The notes: generated by a model from the sequence alone, not told the origin. A stretch of DNA of 64,000 bases from Calliopum simillimum (GCA_951812925.1 OX638371.1:80609697-80673696); one strand, 5' to 3'; shown: positions 42,706 through 53,939, numbered from the stretch's first letter. Numbers and translations: made by a program.

Positions 42706-43100
42706 TTTTTTTCATTTTATTGAAAGAACGCTTACCGCCACATTACAAATAAGCGCTTCAAAAGGCCTTTTTACGTAAGGCTGCGGTAAGCTTAAGAGCG
42801 ATAAGATCCTAGGAAATGCAATGTTAAAAATAAAGAACAGTCCTTACGGAGCGGAAGCACGTATGGATGAAAAAGAAACAGTTCATAAGGGTTTTTGAAG
42901 CACTTTTTTTCCCCTTGGGATATTTGAAAGTATGCAAAAACGTTGCATATTTTCATGCAAAATATTCAACGTGTGACAAGTTTGAAATTTGATATATGTC
43001 ACTGTTTCTAAAATCAATGCTCTGTGACAGAGACCAACTTTCCAAAAATTTTTGATGTTGAACCTAACATTTTTTATGAACTATTTTTGTAAAGTTTTTT

Positions 43101-43700
43101 TTTTTTTTTTTTGCGCTATGTTGACAAACAAATAGTTTTCCATACAAATTTTATGTTTTTGGTCCAAAAAAATCTAGCTTTATTGGAGTTTTCACCAGAG
43201 TCAAAATAGTTTGGGAAAAGTCTAACAAGAAGTCAGGAAAATATTTCAATGGTTATCAGAAAATAGCTTTTTTTTTGTATGGTGATCAACCCACCTTAAG
43301 GAATTGGCAAAGTTTTTTATTGCAGTGTATCTAAGTATCTATGAAACTGAAATTCGTTTTAATTTCAATAAGTTCTAGCTATGCAAACAATTAGTACAAC
43401 AATAATAGCAATTACAATAATATTTACATTTTTCATATCTTTAACAAAGCATCTGACTACATATTTGCAATCTCTTTACGTGCACAAACAACAATTACGT
43501 AAAGAGCCAGTGAAGATTTTTTTCAAATGCATCTTTTTTAATTAACTGCCATTTTTCTTTCCGCTCCACTATCATCTACAGTTTCTCGTATAACGAGTAT
43601 TTTGATATGATGACAATTTGCAATTGACATAAAAATAATTTTATATGTATCTTAAAAATACTATTGCATTTTTCATTCGAAAATATAAATGAGTAAATTC
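43101..43700. other. No gene recognised
   Basis: AT-rich DNA with a T-run at 43098-43113. No repeat partner was noticed elsewhere in the window. Confidence 0.4.
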
Positions 43701-43715
43701 ATTTTTCACAGAGAA

Positions 43716-43870
43716 TATAAAAGCCATTTCCTGAAGTCAATAAGTACAACAGAGCAATTAAAGAAAAAATAGAAAAATAATTCATGAAACTTTATATGCA
43801 TCTCAAGAGCTACGGAGACAATTCTATGGCACTGGAACTGTTCGGATATTTATTGTCATTTGATTTTTGA
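43716..43870 (+). promoter_or_regulatory. Possible TATA-type core promoter before a 28-codon ATG frame
   Basis: TATAAAAG at 43716-43723 is followed about 60 bp downstream by an ATG (43784) opening a 28-codon frame (MKLYMHLKSYGDNSMALELF and 8 more residues) that ends at TGA 43868-43870. A TATAAAAG match is expected by chance in DNA this AT-rich. Nothing shows that the peptide is real. It is recorded only as the one place in the non-transposon part with promoter-like spacing. Confidence 0.12.
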
Positions 43871-45080
43871 AACTTGTGCTGAAGCTGTCAGTGCGTTGTG
43901 TAAAAACAAAATCATATAGATTACATATTTGCTCAGAAACGAGTTAGTTCAATAAAAAAGTAATTAAATTTTTATTTGTTGCTTCGAATTCATTAGTGTA
44001 CATTTGTAATTGGTTTAAGGTTTATCTTAATTATCTCATAATTGGTGCCATTATTGTTCCTTTTATCTAATCTTGTAGAACAGATTCTCCATAAAACTCT
44101 CCATTGTGCATGGTTGTGAGCTTTTTTTTCAAATATCTTCCAAAATTTATCCCAAGTCACATATGTCTTGTATCAGCGATTATTTCCTTGAGATCCTTAG
44201 ACTACAAATATTTTGCGCATTATTCATAAGTTTTAGGTAGTTTTTGCCAGTTTTGCAAAAGAGGTTAAAAGATCTAATGGCTTTAGGTATTCGAGATTAA
44301 TGTGTCCAGCGTGTTTTCAATCAAAAAATTCAGACGACATTTATTCAAAATTTCTCTTTTGAATTTGAATTCTTTTCGATGTAGACGATTTATTCGAGGT
44401 AGACATAGTATTTGTTTAAATTGGAACGTAAAATAACAATATTTTTGAATCGAATAATGAAGCGAAATTAATTTTTCACAAAAAACATTTCTAGCAAAAT
44501 CTGCGATTTTTTTAATGGAACTTTTGATTCTTTCCTTTCCACTAAAAAAGCGTAAAATGGCATAAGAATGCCATTTAGATTAGTAACGTTGGCATCCACG
44601 ACGATATTTCTGTAAAAAACACGCTTTAAATACACAAAAAGGGAGATGCCCACACTCGAACCAATTCGGGGCACATACTCGACTTTGACAGCCACTTTGA
44701 AAAGCAATGAGCTAATTGTGCTCTGTGAACATTTTGGTTGCATTCGGTTTTGGATCACAAAATATAAAAAATTTACTGCATAATAGATTGCACTCAGCTT
44801 TTCGATTAATTCACATCGAATAATCGCACTTGGAAAACTATTGAAAAAAACTTTTGAGTTGGCTTTCACTTATTCAAAAATTATTTTCTGCTCAGCATCA
44901 AGCAAATGCTTCTGTTTGTTCAGGTATATGCACAAAAACTTCGTGCTGTCATAACACGCGCTTAACATATGTCAGAACTGTCGCATTTGTTTTCTGTCAA
45001 AAGTTACGGGTGGTGCCCACACCCGAACCATGTCCGCTGGCGGTACTCTTCCCCTACATTTGATGGATCTAGCTGAAAAA
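43871..45080. other. No gene recognised; 133-codon minus frame of unknown nature
   Basis: The minus-strand frame at 44468-44869 is one of the longer frames in the window but has no recognisable domain. The phrase 'GTGCCCACACCCGAACCATG' (45013) has a near copy 'ATGCCCACACTCGAACCAAT' at 44646. This suggests two copies of a repeat rather than a gene. Confidence 0.35.
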
Positions 45081-45520
45081 ACAATATATGATTGATGTTA
45101 AGTTTGCGATGATATTTTTTTTTTTTTTTTGAGTGAAAGGTCTTTGGTAGCTGTGAAACTTCAAGGCTTGACTTTTCGTTAAAAAATCTGTTGTAAAAGT
45201 GTAGCAAAATGCTGTATCTTTTACAGCATTTACTTTCATTTTTCATCCCATATCTTTTGCAGTTAATATTACAAATTTGTTGTACATTTGAAAAATTAGC
45301 TGTGAAAAATAAAATATTTGCTGTAGATTTCACAACAAGAAAAAAAATTATATCGATAATTTTAACAAATTTCTGGTAGAAATTATTGCATTTGCTGTAA
45401 AATTAACAATTAATTGTAAATTCGATTATATTAACTTTTAAATTAGCAAATCCACAGAGAATTGTAAAATCCACAACAAAACGTTGTTAAAACTACCGCA
45501 GCAATTTTTTTGGGTGCAAA
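45081..45520. repeat. AT-rich region of reiterated TTGCTGTAAAATT-like motifs
   Basis: Many short, partly palindromic phrases on the theme of TTTGCTGTAAAATTAACAA or its complement occur between about 45180 and 45490, for example 'TTACAGCATTTACTTTCA' and 'TTTGCTGTAGATTTCACAAC'. A comparable but different cluster is at 52543-52925. Confidence 0.4.
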
Positions 45521-47610
45521 CCAAAAAAGCTTAGTATATTGATAAAATTTTGTAGTTGTCCTATGACTTATTTTGAGCATTTTTGAGATCTTTACAAAAT
45601 AAAAACCCTATAATGCCATTATTTTTTTTAAGTAAAAAATTTAACGATAATTATTTCGTATATCTGTATCAAATACTATTTGTAGATCATGTAAATTTTA
45701 ATAAAATACATCCCGTTCCTTTTTATCAAGCGAAAACAGCTCCAGAGATTTCCTTAAGAAACCAGTTTTTCAAAATTTGGACGGTTTGTGAAAAATATCT
45801 CCTAAACCATAGGTCGTACGAAAAAAAATGCTGAGAATGGTTTGTAGGAAATATAATTTTCTACAAATAAGCATATATTTATTTTTTTCGTGCGATAAGC
45901 CGTTCGAGAGTTATCTTAATTTAAAAAGTACAACATATAAATATCGCGAAGTTTCAAAACTTTTAAATTTGACATAAGTACCTCCTAAACCATGTGTAAT
46001 AGAAAAAAAATTGTTGCGGCTTTTTCGTAGTAAATTATTGAAGCTAAGCAACTGTTGACTCAGTAAATATCTGTCGACCACTATTTTTTCGTAATTGCAG
46101 CCGTAAGCGAAATAATTGAAAAAAATTTATTTTCGCAACTTTTGACCTTGAATAACTTTTTTTGGGCATACGATTTTGCAATGTAGTTTTCACACGTTAG
46201 TTTTTATGCATTAGTGAATACAGTTCTGGAAAAAAAAATTCATTTGGAACTATTTTTCAGAATTATCCTTATTTGCTTCGGCTAAAGCAACATGGAAATC
46301 GTTCGTTAGCCGATCATTTCCGAAGTGCTCTAAGGATTTTGAAATTTTTTATTGCAAATATGTTGAAATACGATGTTTAACAGAATTCCGTAAAAAAAAA
46401 ATGGGGTACTCGAAAATTTTATTCAAATCACCCACAGGACAGGCGTGGACCTGTAATAGCCTCAGAAATTTCCTCAAAGAATACCATTCTTCAGACTAAA
46501 CTGTGTTTTAATTGATTAAAGTCTCTCGTAAGAAAATGGAAACTTAATATTCCCCTGGTCAAATTTGCCCCGCACAATTACTTTTTTTAAACGAAGGCTT
46601 AACAATCTGCAATCTGTCCTGCCTCTGCAGTATCTTTGACATACAACATACAACATACATATATGTGAGCATTATACTTAAATGATTAAGACGATGACGA
46701 TGATGATGACCTAAAATGTCTGTACAAATATTTTCATAAAATTTACAGACAGCAAGCGAAGCGCAAGCTTAAACTGCAACAACGTGTGGCAATGTCGTAA
46801 TATTTTATATGGTAATAGAATTTTAGCATAAAGATGGAGGAGGCAGTAGGAAAAAAAAAAAACGATAAAAGGGCAAAAGATAAAATTTAAACAGAGATAG
46901 AAAACAGACCATAGTGTAGCTAGCGTGCATATGATTCTCAAAAGAAGATAAACTGACACACATAACTCGATTAAAGTGTTGACTTGTGCTTTATCTACTA
47001 CTCTGGAAAATATGTTCTATCTCTTTCTCTGCTGCGTAATGTCAGTCAGTCCAACTGGCAAGCTGCATACATTTATTCCTTCCTTTGAGTTACAGAAATG
47101 CAGAAATGAAATTGAACCTTGGAGTTATTTCAAGGAAAATATTTATGCTTGAAATGTGACAGACATCGCATCGTATTAGCTTTGTTGCATAAATATTTCA
47201 TTTACATATTATTATTAGCACAAAAATATTTTTTTTTTGTATAAGAATTAAAGATGATTAAGATGAAAAATTTTACAAACGTATTTAAAAACTAAATTTT
47301 AACATTTTCTCATAAAGTACCAACTATTTTTATTCAGAACAAATTATAACTTTTCTTCTCGTTATTTGTTTCGTTGATAAAAATATCCATTCAACAATTT
47401 TTTTATCAATTCAATACTTTTTTGGCTACCATTAAATTTAATTTTTTCCATCATAAATTTTCGAATTTTTTTCATATATATCCACAGTATTTGAAACACT
47501 ACAATATGTGACTTAAATTGATTTTTTAAAAAATATATTTGACCCATTTAAAAGTCTTTTTAAAATGTAGCAAAATTTGACATCGATATTGTGATGCAAT
47601 CGATGCATGA
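45521..47610. other. No gene recognised
   Basis: Two related phrases ('AAATATCTCCTAAACCATAGG' near 45790 and 'AAGTACCTCCTAAACCATGTG' near 45975) show a decayed direct repeat of about 190 bp. The rest is AT-rich. No domain was seen in frames 45583-45834, 46711-46959 or 47362-47547. Confidence 0.4.
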
Positions 47611-47614
47611 TATA

Positions 47615-48808
47615 AGGAGTGAGATCGAAAAAATCTTAACATATATAAAATTCAATAATTTTTACACGGTTGATCTTGGAGTTTTGACTTTTTTTTTTTA
47701 TTTAATTGATAATATTTTTCAAAGTACAGAAAAATATAACTTATAAAGTTCTAACCACTATTAATGAACTCGTGGACCTTTCTTGGTAAGCCTTCCATTA
47801 GAGATTGATAGTTGTTTAAGACACCTTTTTGGGACAGTTTGCCCATCTCCTTTTAAAATCTTCGATATTTTGTGAGACCCTTTTTGTGCTCTTAAAGTTT
47901 CTTTTAACAAGAGCCCAATATCTCTCCACTGGTCTTAGCTCCGGACAATTTGGAGAATTTGCCTCTTTTGGTACAAAAACTATGTCATTCGTTTGGTACC
48001 ACTGCAAAGCTTTCTTGCCGTAGTGACATGATGCCAAATAGGACCATAAATATGTGGATACATTGTACTCTCTTATGAGAGGAACAAGTCTTTTTTTCAA
48101 ACATTCTTTGAAGTATAGAGCCCAATGTAACAAATAACTTGATTTTTTTGCCCAATGTAACAAATAACTTGCTTTTTTTTGCCGCAATTGCATATAGCTT
48201 GCCATACAAGGAATTTTTTAGGAAATTTTGTCTGCTTTTGGATTCTAAATTGTTCTTCGATATTTCTTCGAGCATCAGCAACATAAAAATTTTGACCCGG
48301 AAGCTGCGTAAAATCTGCCAGTACATACGTTTTGTCGTCTATTATACAACATGAATATTTTTGAATGAAATTCGATATTAATTTCCGAGCCCTACTTTTG
48401 GCATCAACATTTTTTGCTGCATTCTTGTTTGGAACTTTTCGGACTTTGTATGTGTTCAAACCTGCATTAGCTTTAACTTTTCGCACCAAATAGTCAGCGC
48501 ACTTGACTAACCGGGCAGCTTTTCTAGCAGATGTGTTTGTAGATCTTTTCAATATACTTTAAATTTTCTTGGCTTTCCCAATATCATGTGGTCCTTGTTT
48601 TCTTCCCGAACCAGGTTTCTTATCGATGGTCAAATTCTCCAGAAACTGTTTAATAACATTGGAAACAGTTTGACGGCAAACCTTCCAATCCTTTATCATT
48701 AAAAATAATAACTGACATATTTTTCAAAGATAACTAGATCAAATAAATTTTTAAATTTTACACCCAAAAAAAATTATTAGGCAAAAAGTGTGGTAAGATT
48801 TGTTCGAT
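47615..48808 (-). mobile_element. ITmD37E-type element, copy 2
   Basis: The left terminus AGGAGTGAGATCGAAAAAAT (47615 on) is flanked by TA at 47613-47614 and matches copy 1. The other terminus is recognisable as GGTAAGATTTGTTCGATC (to 48808), but its last bases are lost where it abuts an inverted fragment of mariner leader sequence. The element is 1.19 kb and lies on the minus strand. Confidence 0.85.
47816..48700 (-). pseudogene. DD37E transposase pseudogene, copy 2
   Basis: Compared with copy 1, about 120 bp covering the start codon and most of the helix-turn-helix are deleted near 48697; coding resumes at VCRQTVSN. Then come an in-frame TAA, STNTSARKAARLVKCADYLV, the first catalytic block CCIIDDKTYVLADF and FLVWQAICNCG. 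A 30-bp tandem duplication (48121-48150 and 48151-48180) doubles QVICYIG. Frameshifts separate this from the end of the core, ASCHYGKKALQWYQTN and PELRPVERYWALVKRN (47816-48023). It keeps more of the C-terminus than copy 1. It is dead. Confidence 0.88.
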
Positions 48809-48866
48809 CACTGCAAATAAAACAAATAGCACTTGTACATCAAAACGTTGTGAGTACGTTTATGCT
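48809..48866 (-). repeat. Inverted mariner leader fragment
   Basis: The complement reads GCATAAACGTACTCACAACG, TTTTGATGTACAAGTGC and TTTGCAGTGATCG. It matches the 5' untranslated part of the mariner at 48981-49050 and the fragment at 53643-53715. It sits head to head with the neighbouring mariner. Confidence 0.65.
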
Positions 48867-49939
48867 AAAAATATCAAAATTTTAGCTTTTTACGTAGGCT
48901 GCTATATATATTTCTGGCCTAGGCAACACTAAGTGTTGCCAGGTGCAATCTGACATTTCTATTGGAAAGTTTAATATATTTAAGCATAAACGTACTCATA
49001 ACGTTTTGACTTACGACCATCATTTGTGTTGTTTACAGTGACTTGAAAAAATCATTTTGGCAAAAAAATGGAATTAACTCGCGAACATTTTCGTCCGATC
49101 ATTTTTCACAACTTTCGACGTGGATTATCACGACAAGAGTGCATCGATGAACTTAAATCTTTGTATGGCGATGAAGCACCATTCTATAGCACTGTGAAAA
49201 ACTGGTTTAATGAATTCAATCGTGATCGACGCTCGCTCAAAGAAGAATTCCGTGAAGGTCGTCCAAAAACGGCCGTTATGCCAGAGAACATTGATGCTGT
49301 GCGTGAACTGATAATGCAAGATCGTCATGTGACATACCGTGAGATAGAGGCATCCTTGGGCATTTCTCCCACCAACATACATTCGATATTGGATGACCAC
49401 CTGGCCGTAAAAAAGATTTGTTCTCTTGGATCCCGCACAATTTGACAATCGCTCAAAAAAAAAAGCTCGTGTCGATTGGTGCAAAGAAATGTTGAAAAAA
49501 TACGATCGCAGTGCTTCAAAAGACGTTTATAAGATCGTCACAGGTGACGAATCATGGATATATGCGTATGAGCCCGAAACAAAACAGCAATCGACCGTGT
49601 GGGTCTTCGAAGATAAGCCAAATCCAACGAAGGTCGTTCGTGAAAGAAGCACTTCGAATCAAATGGTCACCTGTTTCTTCGGCAAAACTGGTCATGGTCA
49701 ATTCTGAGTGGTACACCACAATTTGTTTGCCTGAAGTCTTAGGAGAAATTAGAAAAACGAACAAGAGAAGACGATTCATTGTTCACCATGACAATGCGAG
49801 CTCTCACACATCGGCTCAAACCAGCGCCTTTTTGACCGGCCAAAACGTCGAATTGATGGGTCATCCGCCGTACAGCCCTGACTTGGCACCCAATGACTTC
49901 TTTTTATTCCCGCACATCAAGAAATAAATGCGTGGTCAA

Positions 49940-51292
49940 TAGGGTGCAGCAAAATTAAAAAAAAAATTAGTGCATCAAAAATTACACTGGTCGACAAATT
50001 TCGAAAAAAATTTCGACTGGAGAAGAGGATAATGTTTCTTAAGTAATTTGGGTGCGCTGAATTCGAATCTGCAATCGGTTTTTCTCTATCAGGTCAGGTT
50101 TTGGAGATAATCGACCTTTTCGATTCTTGAGGTTATAGCTCCATTTTTTCGAACATATTTTGAGAAACTCAATTTCGATCGAATATGTTTTTACACTGTT
50201 ATAGAGAAAAATTCCTAAACTTTCAACAAATGTACTAATATCTAAGATCCGATTCAAATTGTCTGAGTTATAGCAACGAAAAGTTCATTTGTATATTAGT
50301 TTTTTGCACTTTTTCGTGTTTAAGCCAAATTAAACACGGTTTTTTTTGCCAGTAGCTTATACAAATATACATTTTTTATATTTTAGTTCAATAGTGTATT
50401 TAATTGCAAATATTTGAAGTTCAATTTTAGCCAAATCGGACCATTTTTTAAAAAGTAATTAAGGTTTTAGTGAAATAAGACCATTTCGATTTTGATAGAA
50501 AAAATGAATTTTTTCAACAAAAATTTAAAGATAATTTGTGTTCTATGAAAATCGAAATGGTCTTATTTCACTAAAACCTTAATAACTTTTTGAAAAATTA
50601 TCCGATTTTACAAAAATTGAACTCCAAATATATGCAATTAAATACACTATTGAACTAAAATATAAAAAATATATATTTGTATAAGCTACTGGCAAAAAAA
50701 CCGTGTTTAATTTGGCTTAAACACGAAAAAGTGTAAAAAACTAATATAAAAATGAACTTTTCGTTGCTATAACTCAGCCAATTTGAATCGGATCTTAGAT
50801 ATTGGTACACTTGCTGAAAGTTTAAGAATTTTTCTCTATAATAGTGTAAAAACATATTCGATCGAAATTGGGTTTCTCAAAATATGTTCGATAAAATGGA
50901 GCTATAACCTCAAAAATCGAAAAGGTCGATTATCTCCAAAACCTGACCTGATAGAGAAAAACCGATTACAGATTCGAATTTAGCGCACCAAATTACTCTG
51001 GGAACACTATTTGGTTGCTCAGTCGAAAATAGTGTAGATCAGTGTTATCATAGATTAAGATCTTAAAAGAAGTAAAGTAAGGAAGTAAGTAGTAGTAAAT
51101 TTTAGCACTTTCAGGTTAGGATATCTCGGAAACCTGAGACAATAGAGCAATTCTGACCCCGGATTTGGATTCAGCACGTCAAAATAAATCGGAAAAGTAT
51201 AGTCTGGTTTCTGGTAAAATTTGCTGTAGGCCTGTGTAATCTTTGATGCAACCTGCAATTTTCGAATTATTTCGAAAAAGTGCTGCACCCTA
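49940..51292. mobile_element. hAT-like element dominated by a 956-bp palindrome
   Basis: The ends TAGGGTGCAGCA (49940-49951) and TGCTGCACCCTA (51281-51292) are inverted. Identical 8-bp copies of GTGGTCAA flank them (49932-49939 and 51293-51300). The insertion splits the mariner coding sequence, which joins correctly when it is removed. No transposase is encoded. The core is the palindrome at 50042-50997. The tail (51090-51190) carries the 'CAATTCTGACCCCGGATTTG' motif of the dispersed hairpin family. An 8-bp duplication suits hAT; P-type elements also make 8 bp. Confidence 0.9.
50042..50997. repeat. Long near-perfect palindrome, arms about 470 bp
   Basis: The left arm starts AGTAATTTGGGTGCGCTGAA and the right arm ends with TAGCGCACCAAATTACT. 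Matching blocks continue throughout, for example GGTCAGGTTTTGGAGATAAT against ATTATCTCCAAAACCTGACC, and AATCGAAATGGTCTTATTTC against GAAATAAGACCATTTCGATT near the centre (about 50515). Only scattered mismatches are seen. The small frames at 50039-50257 and 50783-50983 translate the same arm from opposite ends. Confidence 0.95.
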
Positions 51293-51519
51293 GTGGTCAA
51301 CGTTTTTCGTCGCCAGAAGATGCTGTTGAAGCGTTCAAAAACCAGGTTTTGGAGGTGTCTCAATCGGAGTGGAAAAAGTGCTTCGACAATTGGTTTGAGC
51401 GTATGCAAAAGTGTATAAATCATGCTGGAGAATACTTTGAAAAACAATAAAACCATTTTTGATAATAAATTTCGCATTTTCATTATTAGGCCAGAAATAT
51501 ATATAGCAGCCCACGTATC

Positions 51520-52540
51520 GTACAATAGATTTCTTTTTTATTTTTAAATTAAAGAAAAATCAAATTGCTTTCTAATCGAAGCATAAACTGTTCTGCTGTA
51601 TTGTTGTTCTTCAAATATTTCGAACACTGTGCAGAGTATTCCATGTCATGGCAATCGAGCTTTTTAAAGATTCATGAATTTTTTACACCTCGTGGCTGTA
51701 TTTTTTCCTTTTCTTTTTTTTAATTTGGAAATATGTAGTTTTTTTTTGTGGGCTTTTTTCCTCGTATGCCTATGACTTGCAGCCCTATGACCGCACCCCT
51801 TACAGCATTGATGTTCGTCCCACTTGGTAAATTCCATTTTTTTTGTTTCTTTGACATGTTGAAGTGTTAGTGTGAAAAATTATGTACTGCCCTGTTTTCA
51901 GTTGTACATCATCCGGAAATAAGTCATTCTTCACATTTTTTTGCTCCAATATTTTCATTATTTTTTGTTGTTGTAAACGAGTGAACTCAAACCAACCCAT
52001 TGGTAAATGATGCTCAACCCATATCCATCATATCAACTGCAGGGTCACCTCATAAGTTTTTTTGCCCCGGTTTTTTTTTGTTGTTGTTAATAATCACCAT
52101 CAACTTCACTGTTTTCATCATGAACATCATCAATAGCAAGTAACATCAGCAGCAGCAGCAGGCAGCCCTCAACAACCAGAGTCCAAATTATTGTCATGTC
52201 AACGTCGTCGTAGTCGTAGTACGTCGTCGACATCATCATATTGTTTCGTGCCGTCCACTTTGTTTTCTGGATAAATCAGAGCTCACATGAAGTGATGGTG
52301 GTGGTAGTGACAAAGTTCCGCAGAGTGAGTGAACTAACGTGTGCAGAGCAGGCTTTAACTTGACATAGGGAGCAGTATTGCTATAGCATAATGCCACTGA
52401 CCTGGCCATTGTGCAATGCTTTTTCTTGTACTTTTCTTCTCCTCTCACATATACAAAGACACTTGACAAAATGTACTTACATCTATGTATTTATGTGTGT
52501 GAAATGCATACTTTAAACTATGAATGTACATAATGTTTGT
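51520..52540. other. No gene recognised; AGC and CGT microsatellites
   Basis: (AGC)n lies near 52150-52165, CGTCGTCGTAGTCGTAGTAC at 52204, and TTG-rich DNA near 52075. The minus frame at 52236-52469 has no recognisable domain. Confidence 0.5.
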
Positions 52541-52542
52541 AC

Positions 52543-52925
52543 ACTCAAAATTTAACGGTGTGAAATTTGACAAAAACTGTGTAAAAATTCACACAATCGT
52601 CGCTTTTTACACTTTGACGAGATAATTTTACACATTACTATTAAAACTTTTGACACACAATGTTAGAAAAATTCTTCATATTTCGTATTTTAATTTTACA
52701 CATTGCAGAATAAATATGTAAAATTTTCTTGGTGTGAAACAAATTTACTCAAAAATGTGTTAAAATTTTACTCAACAACTTGTAAAATTCTCTCAGCAAT
52801 GTTTTAAATTTAATTGATGAGAGAATTTTACGTATTGCTGATTAAAATTTTCACACATTTTCAAGTAGAGTTGTTTCATACACTAAATGTGTAAAATATT
52901 TCAAACAATTTTATTTATAGTGTAG
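52543..52925. repeat. Cluster of dyad motifs GTGTAAAATTTTCACAC
   Basis: About a dozen variants of TGTGTAAAATT or its complement alternate in both orientations, such as 'AACTGTGTAAAAATTCACAC', 'TAATTTTACACATT', 'ATATGTAAAATTTTC' and 'AAATGTGTAAAATATTTC'. The edges read TACACTCAAAATTT and AATTTTATTTATAGTGTA, a weak terminal inverted pair. Confidence 0.5.
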
Positions 52926-53640
52926 CGCCATCATAGAAATCATAACTTCAGGAGCCTACATTTTTTCCCTTAAACTTTACAAGTGATTTTCTTTTACGTC
53001 CAAAACTTGCGGTAGAACATTTTTCATTTTTTCTGGTGACATGTGCCAAGTTTTAGTAGTGGTCGTCGTGTTGTAATTTTGTTGTTTTTTAAAGTTTTTC
53101 TATATTTTTATTTTGCCCAGGAAGTTGAATTCTATTGTAGTGGCATTTTAATACATGACGTTGCTTGATTTATGTCGTTAGTAATTTATTTTCTTTACTT
53201 GGGTACCTAGGTACGCTTGAGAGAGTATCAAATTAAAAAAATTTCCTTTAAGTCATTGTTAAAGTTACAAGTTTTTTCATTTATTATTAAAACAACATTG
53301 TGTTGGAAAATAGTAGTCAGCTGCTGGCCAGAAGTTGTGTCCTACGTCAGGTTATCGTAAATATTTTGAGTTAAGTGATTTAATGTTCATCAAAATTTAA
53401 ATATTTTGTAGTCAATGCATTTACAAGTTACAGCAATAGATCTTTTAGATGTTTCAAATCGTGTTGCAAACTATGAATTGCCTTTTATAAACATAAAGGG
53501 CGGGAAACAATTTTAAAAAAGTACATAAAATGCTTTAAAGTAAATTCAGTTAATACGATGGGCACTATTTATATTTCGGGAACTGGCAATACTACTGTCA
53601 ATAGCTTAAATCTGGTAACACCATAATAAAGTTTGACGTT
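52926..53640. other. No gene recognised
   Basis: AT-rich DNA with no frame, repeat or RNA gene that I can support. Confidence 0.45.
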
Positions 53641-53642
53641 TT

Positions 53643-53720
53643 TAAACATAAACGTACTCACAACGTTTTGATGTACACGTGCTGTTTGTTTTGTTTACAG
53701 TGAGTTAAAAAAATCAAGAA
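53643..53720 (+). repeat. Mariner leader fragment
   Basis: TAAACATAAACGTACTCACA, ACGTTTTGATGTACACGTGC and TTTGTTTACAGTGAG match the 5' untranslated part of the mariner at 48981-49050. No transposase coding follows. Confidence 0.7.
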
Positions 53721-53939
53721 GCATCATCTCCATGAACTATGGATCAAGAGAGGATTTTAACTCAAGAATTTCAATATACAAAACTCATTTCTAAATGTGC
53801 CCGTAATCTGAACAAACAAAATATGTAGAATGAAGTCGCGTGGTAAAGAACTTTGAAGAAGAGAATCCGAGAATAGAAGGGTTTAACATTTGGATAAACG
53901 AACTGTCCAGCTTACGGACATACTTAGACCTAGTGATAA

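Larger units (their letters stand above)
41935..43100. repeat. Foldback element enclosing tRNA-like tandem repeats
   Basis: The left arm (about 41935-42040) and right arm (about 42960-43095) are inverted. 'TTGATTTTAGAAACAGTGAC' near 41988 pairs with 'GTCACTGTTTCTAAAATCAA' near 42997. Outside this, 'CAAAAATAGTACATAAAAAC' pairs with 'ATTTTTTATGAACTATTTTTG'. Between the arms are two copies of a 228-bp unit with a perfect T-arm-like sequence, plus a third tRNA-like block at 42615-42702. Confidence 0.75.
49068..51449 (+). pseudogene. DD34D mariner transposase pseudogene split by insertion
   Basis: ATG 49068 opens MELTREHFRPIIFHNFRRGL, with the HTH-type N-terminal domain to DDHLAVKKIC (49425). Indels near 49425-49470 shift the frame into WIPHNLTIAQKKKARVDWCK. 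The first catalytic block is IVTGDESWIYAYEP. A deletion near 49697 removes about 12 residues before SEWYTTICLPEVLGEIRKTN. The rest continues as VHHDNASSHTSAQT and HPPYSPDLAPNDFFLFPHIK. The Asp-to-Asp spacing is 34. A TAA at 49925-49927 replaces one codon just before the nested element. The C-terminus resumes after it as GQRFSSPEDAVEAFKNQVLE and WFERMQKCINHAGEYFEKQ, ending at 51449. All three catalytic Asp residues are present. Confidence 0.9.
48893..51515 (+). mobile_element. Mariner element (DD34D), interrupted by a nested hAT-like insertion
   Basis: The terminal repeats begin CGTAGGCTGCTATATATATT (left, 48893) and CGTGGGCTGCTATATATATT (complement of the right end at 51515), each running into TCTGGCCT. 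TA flanks at 48891-48892 and 51516-51517. Subtracting the nested insertion and its 8-bp duplication leaves about 1262 bp, the usual mariner length. A 19-nt palindrome GGCAACACTAAGTGTTGCC lies at 48922-48940. Confidence 0.9.

Noticed and set aside
44468..44869. 133-codon minus frame as a host gene
   Set aside because: It has no recognisable domain and no codon pattern distinct from surrounding AT-rich DNA, and it lies near a decayed direct repeat.
51055..51525. 156-codon minus frame
   Set aside because: It spans the hAT-like end and the antisense of the mariner C-terminus; the coding evidence is on the plus strand.
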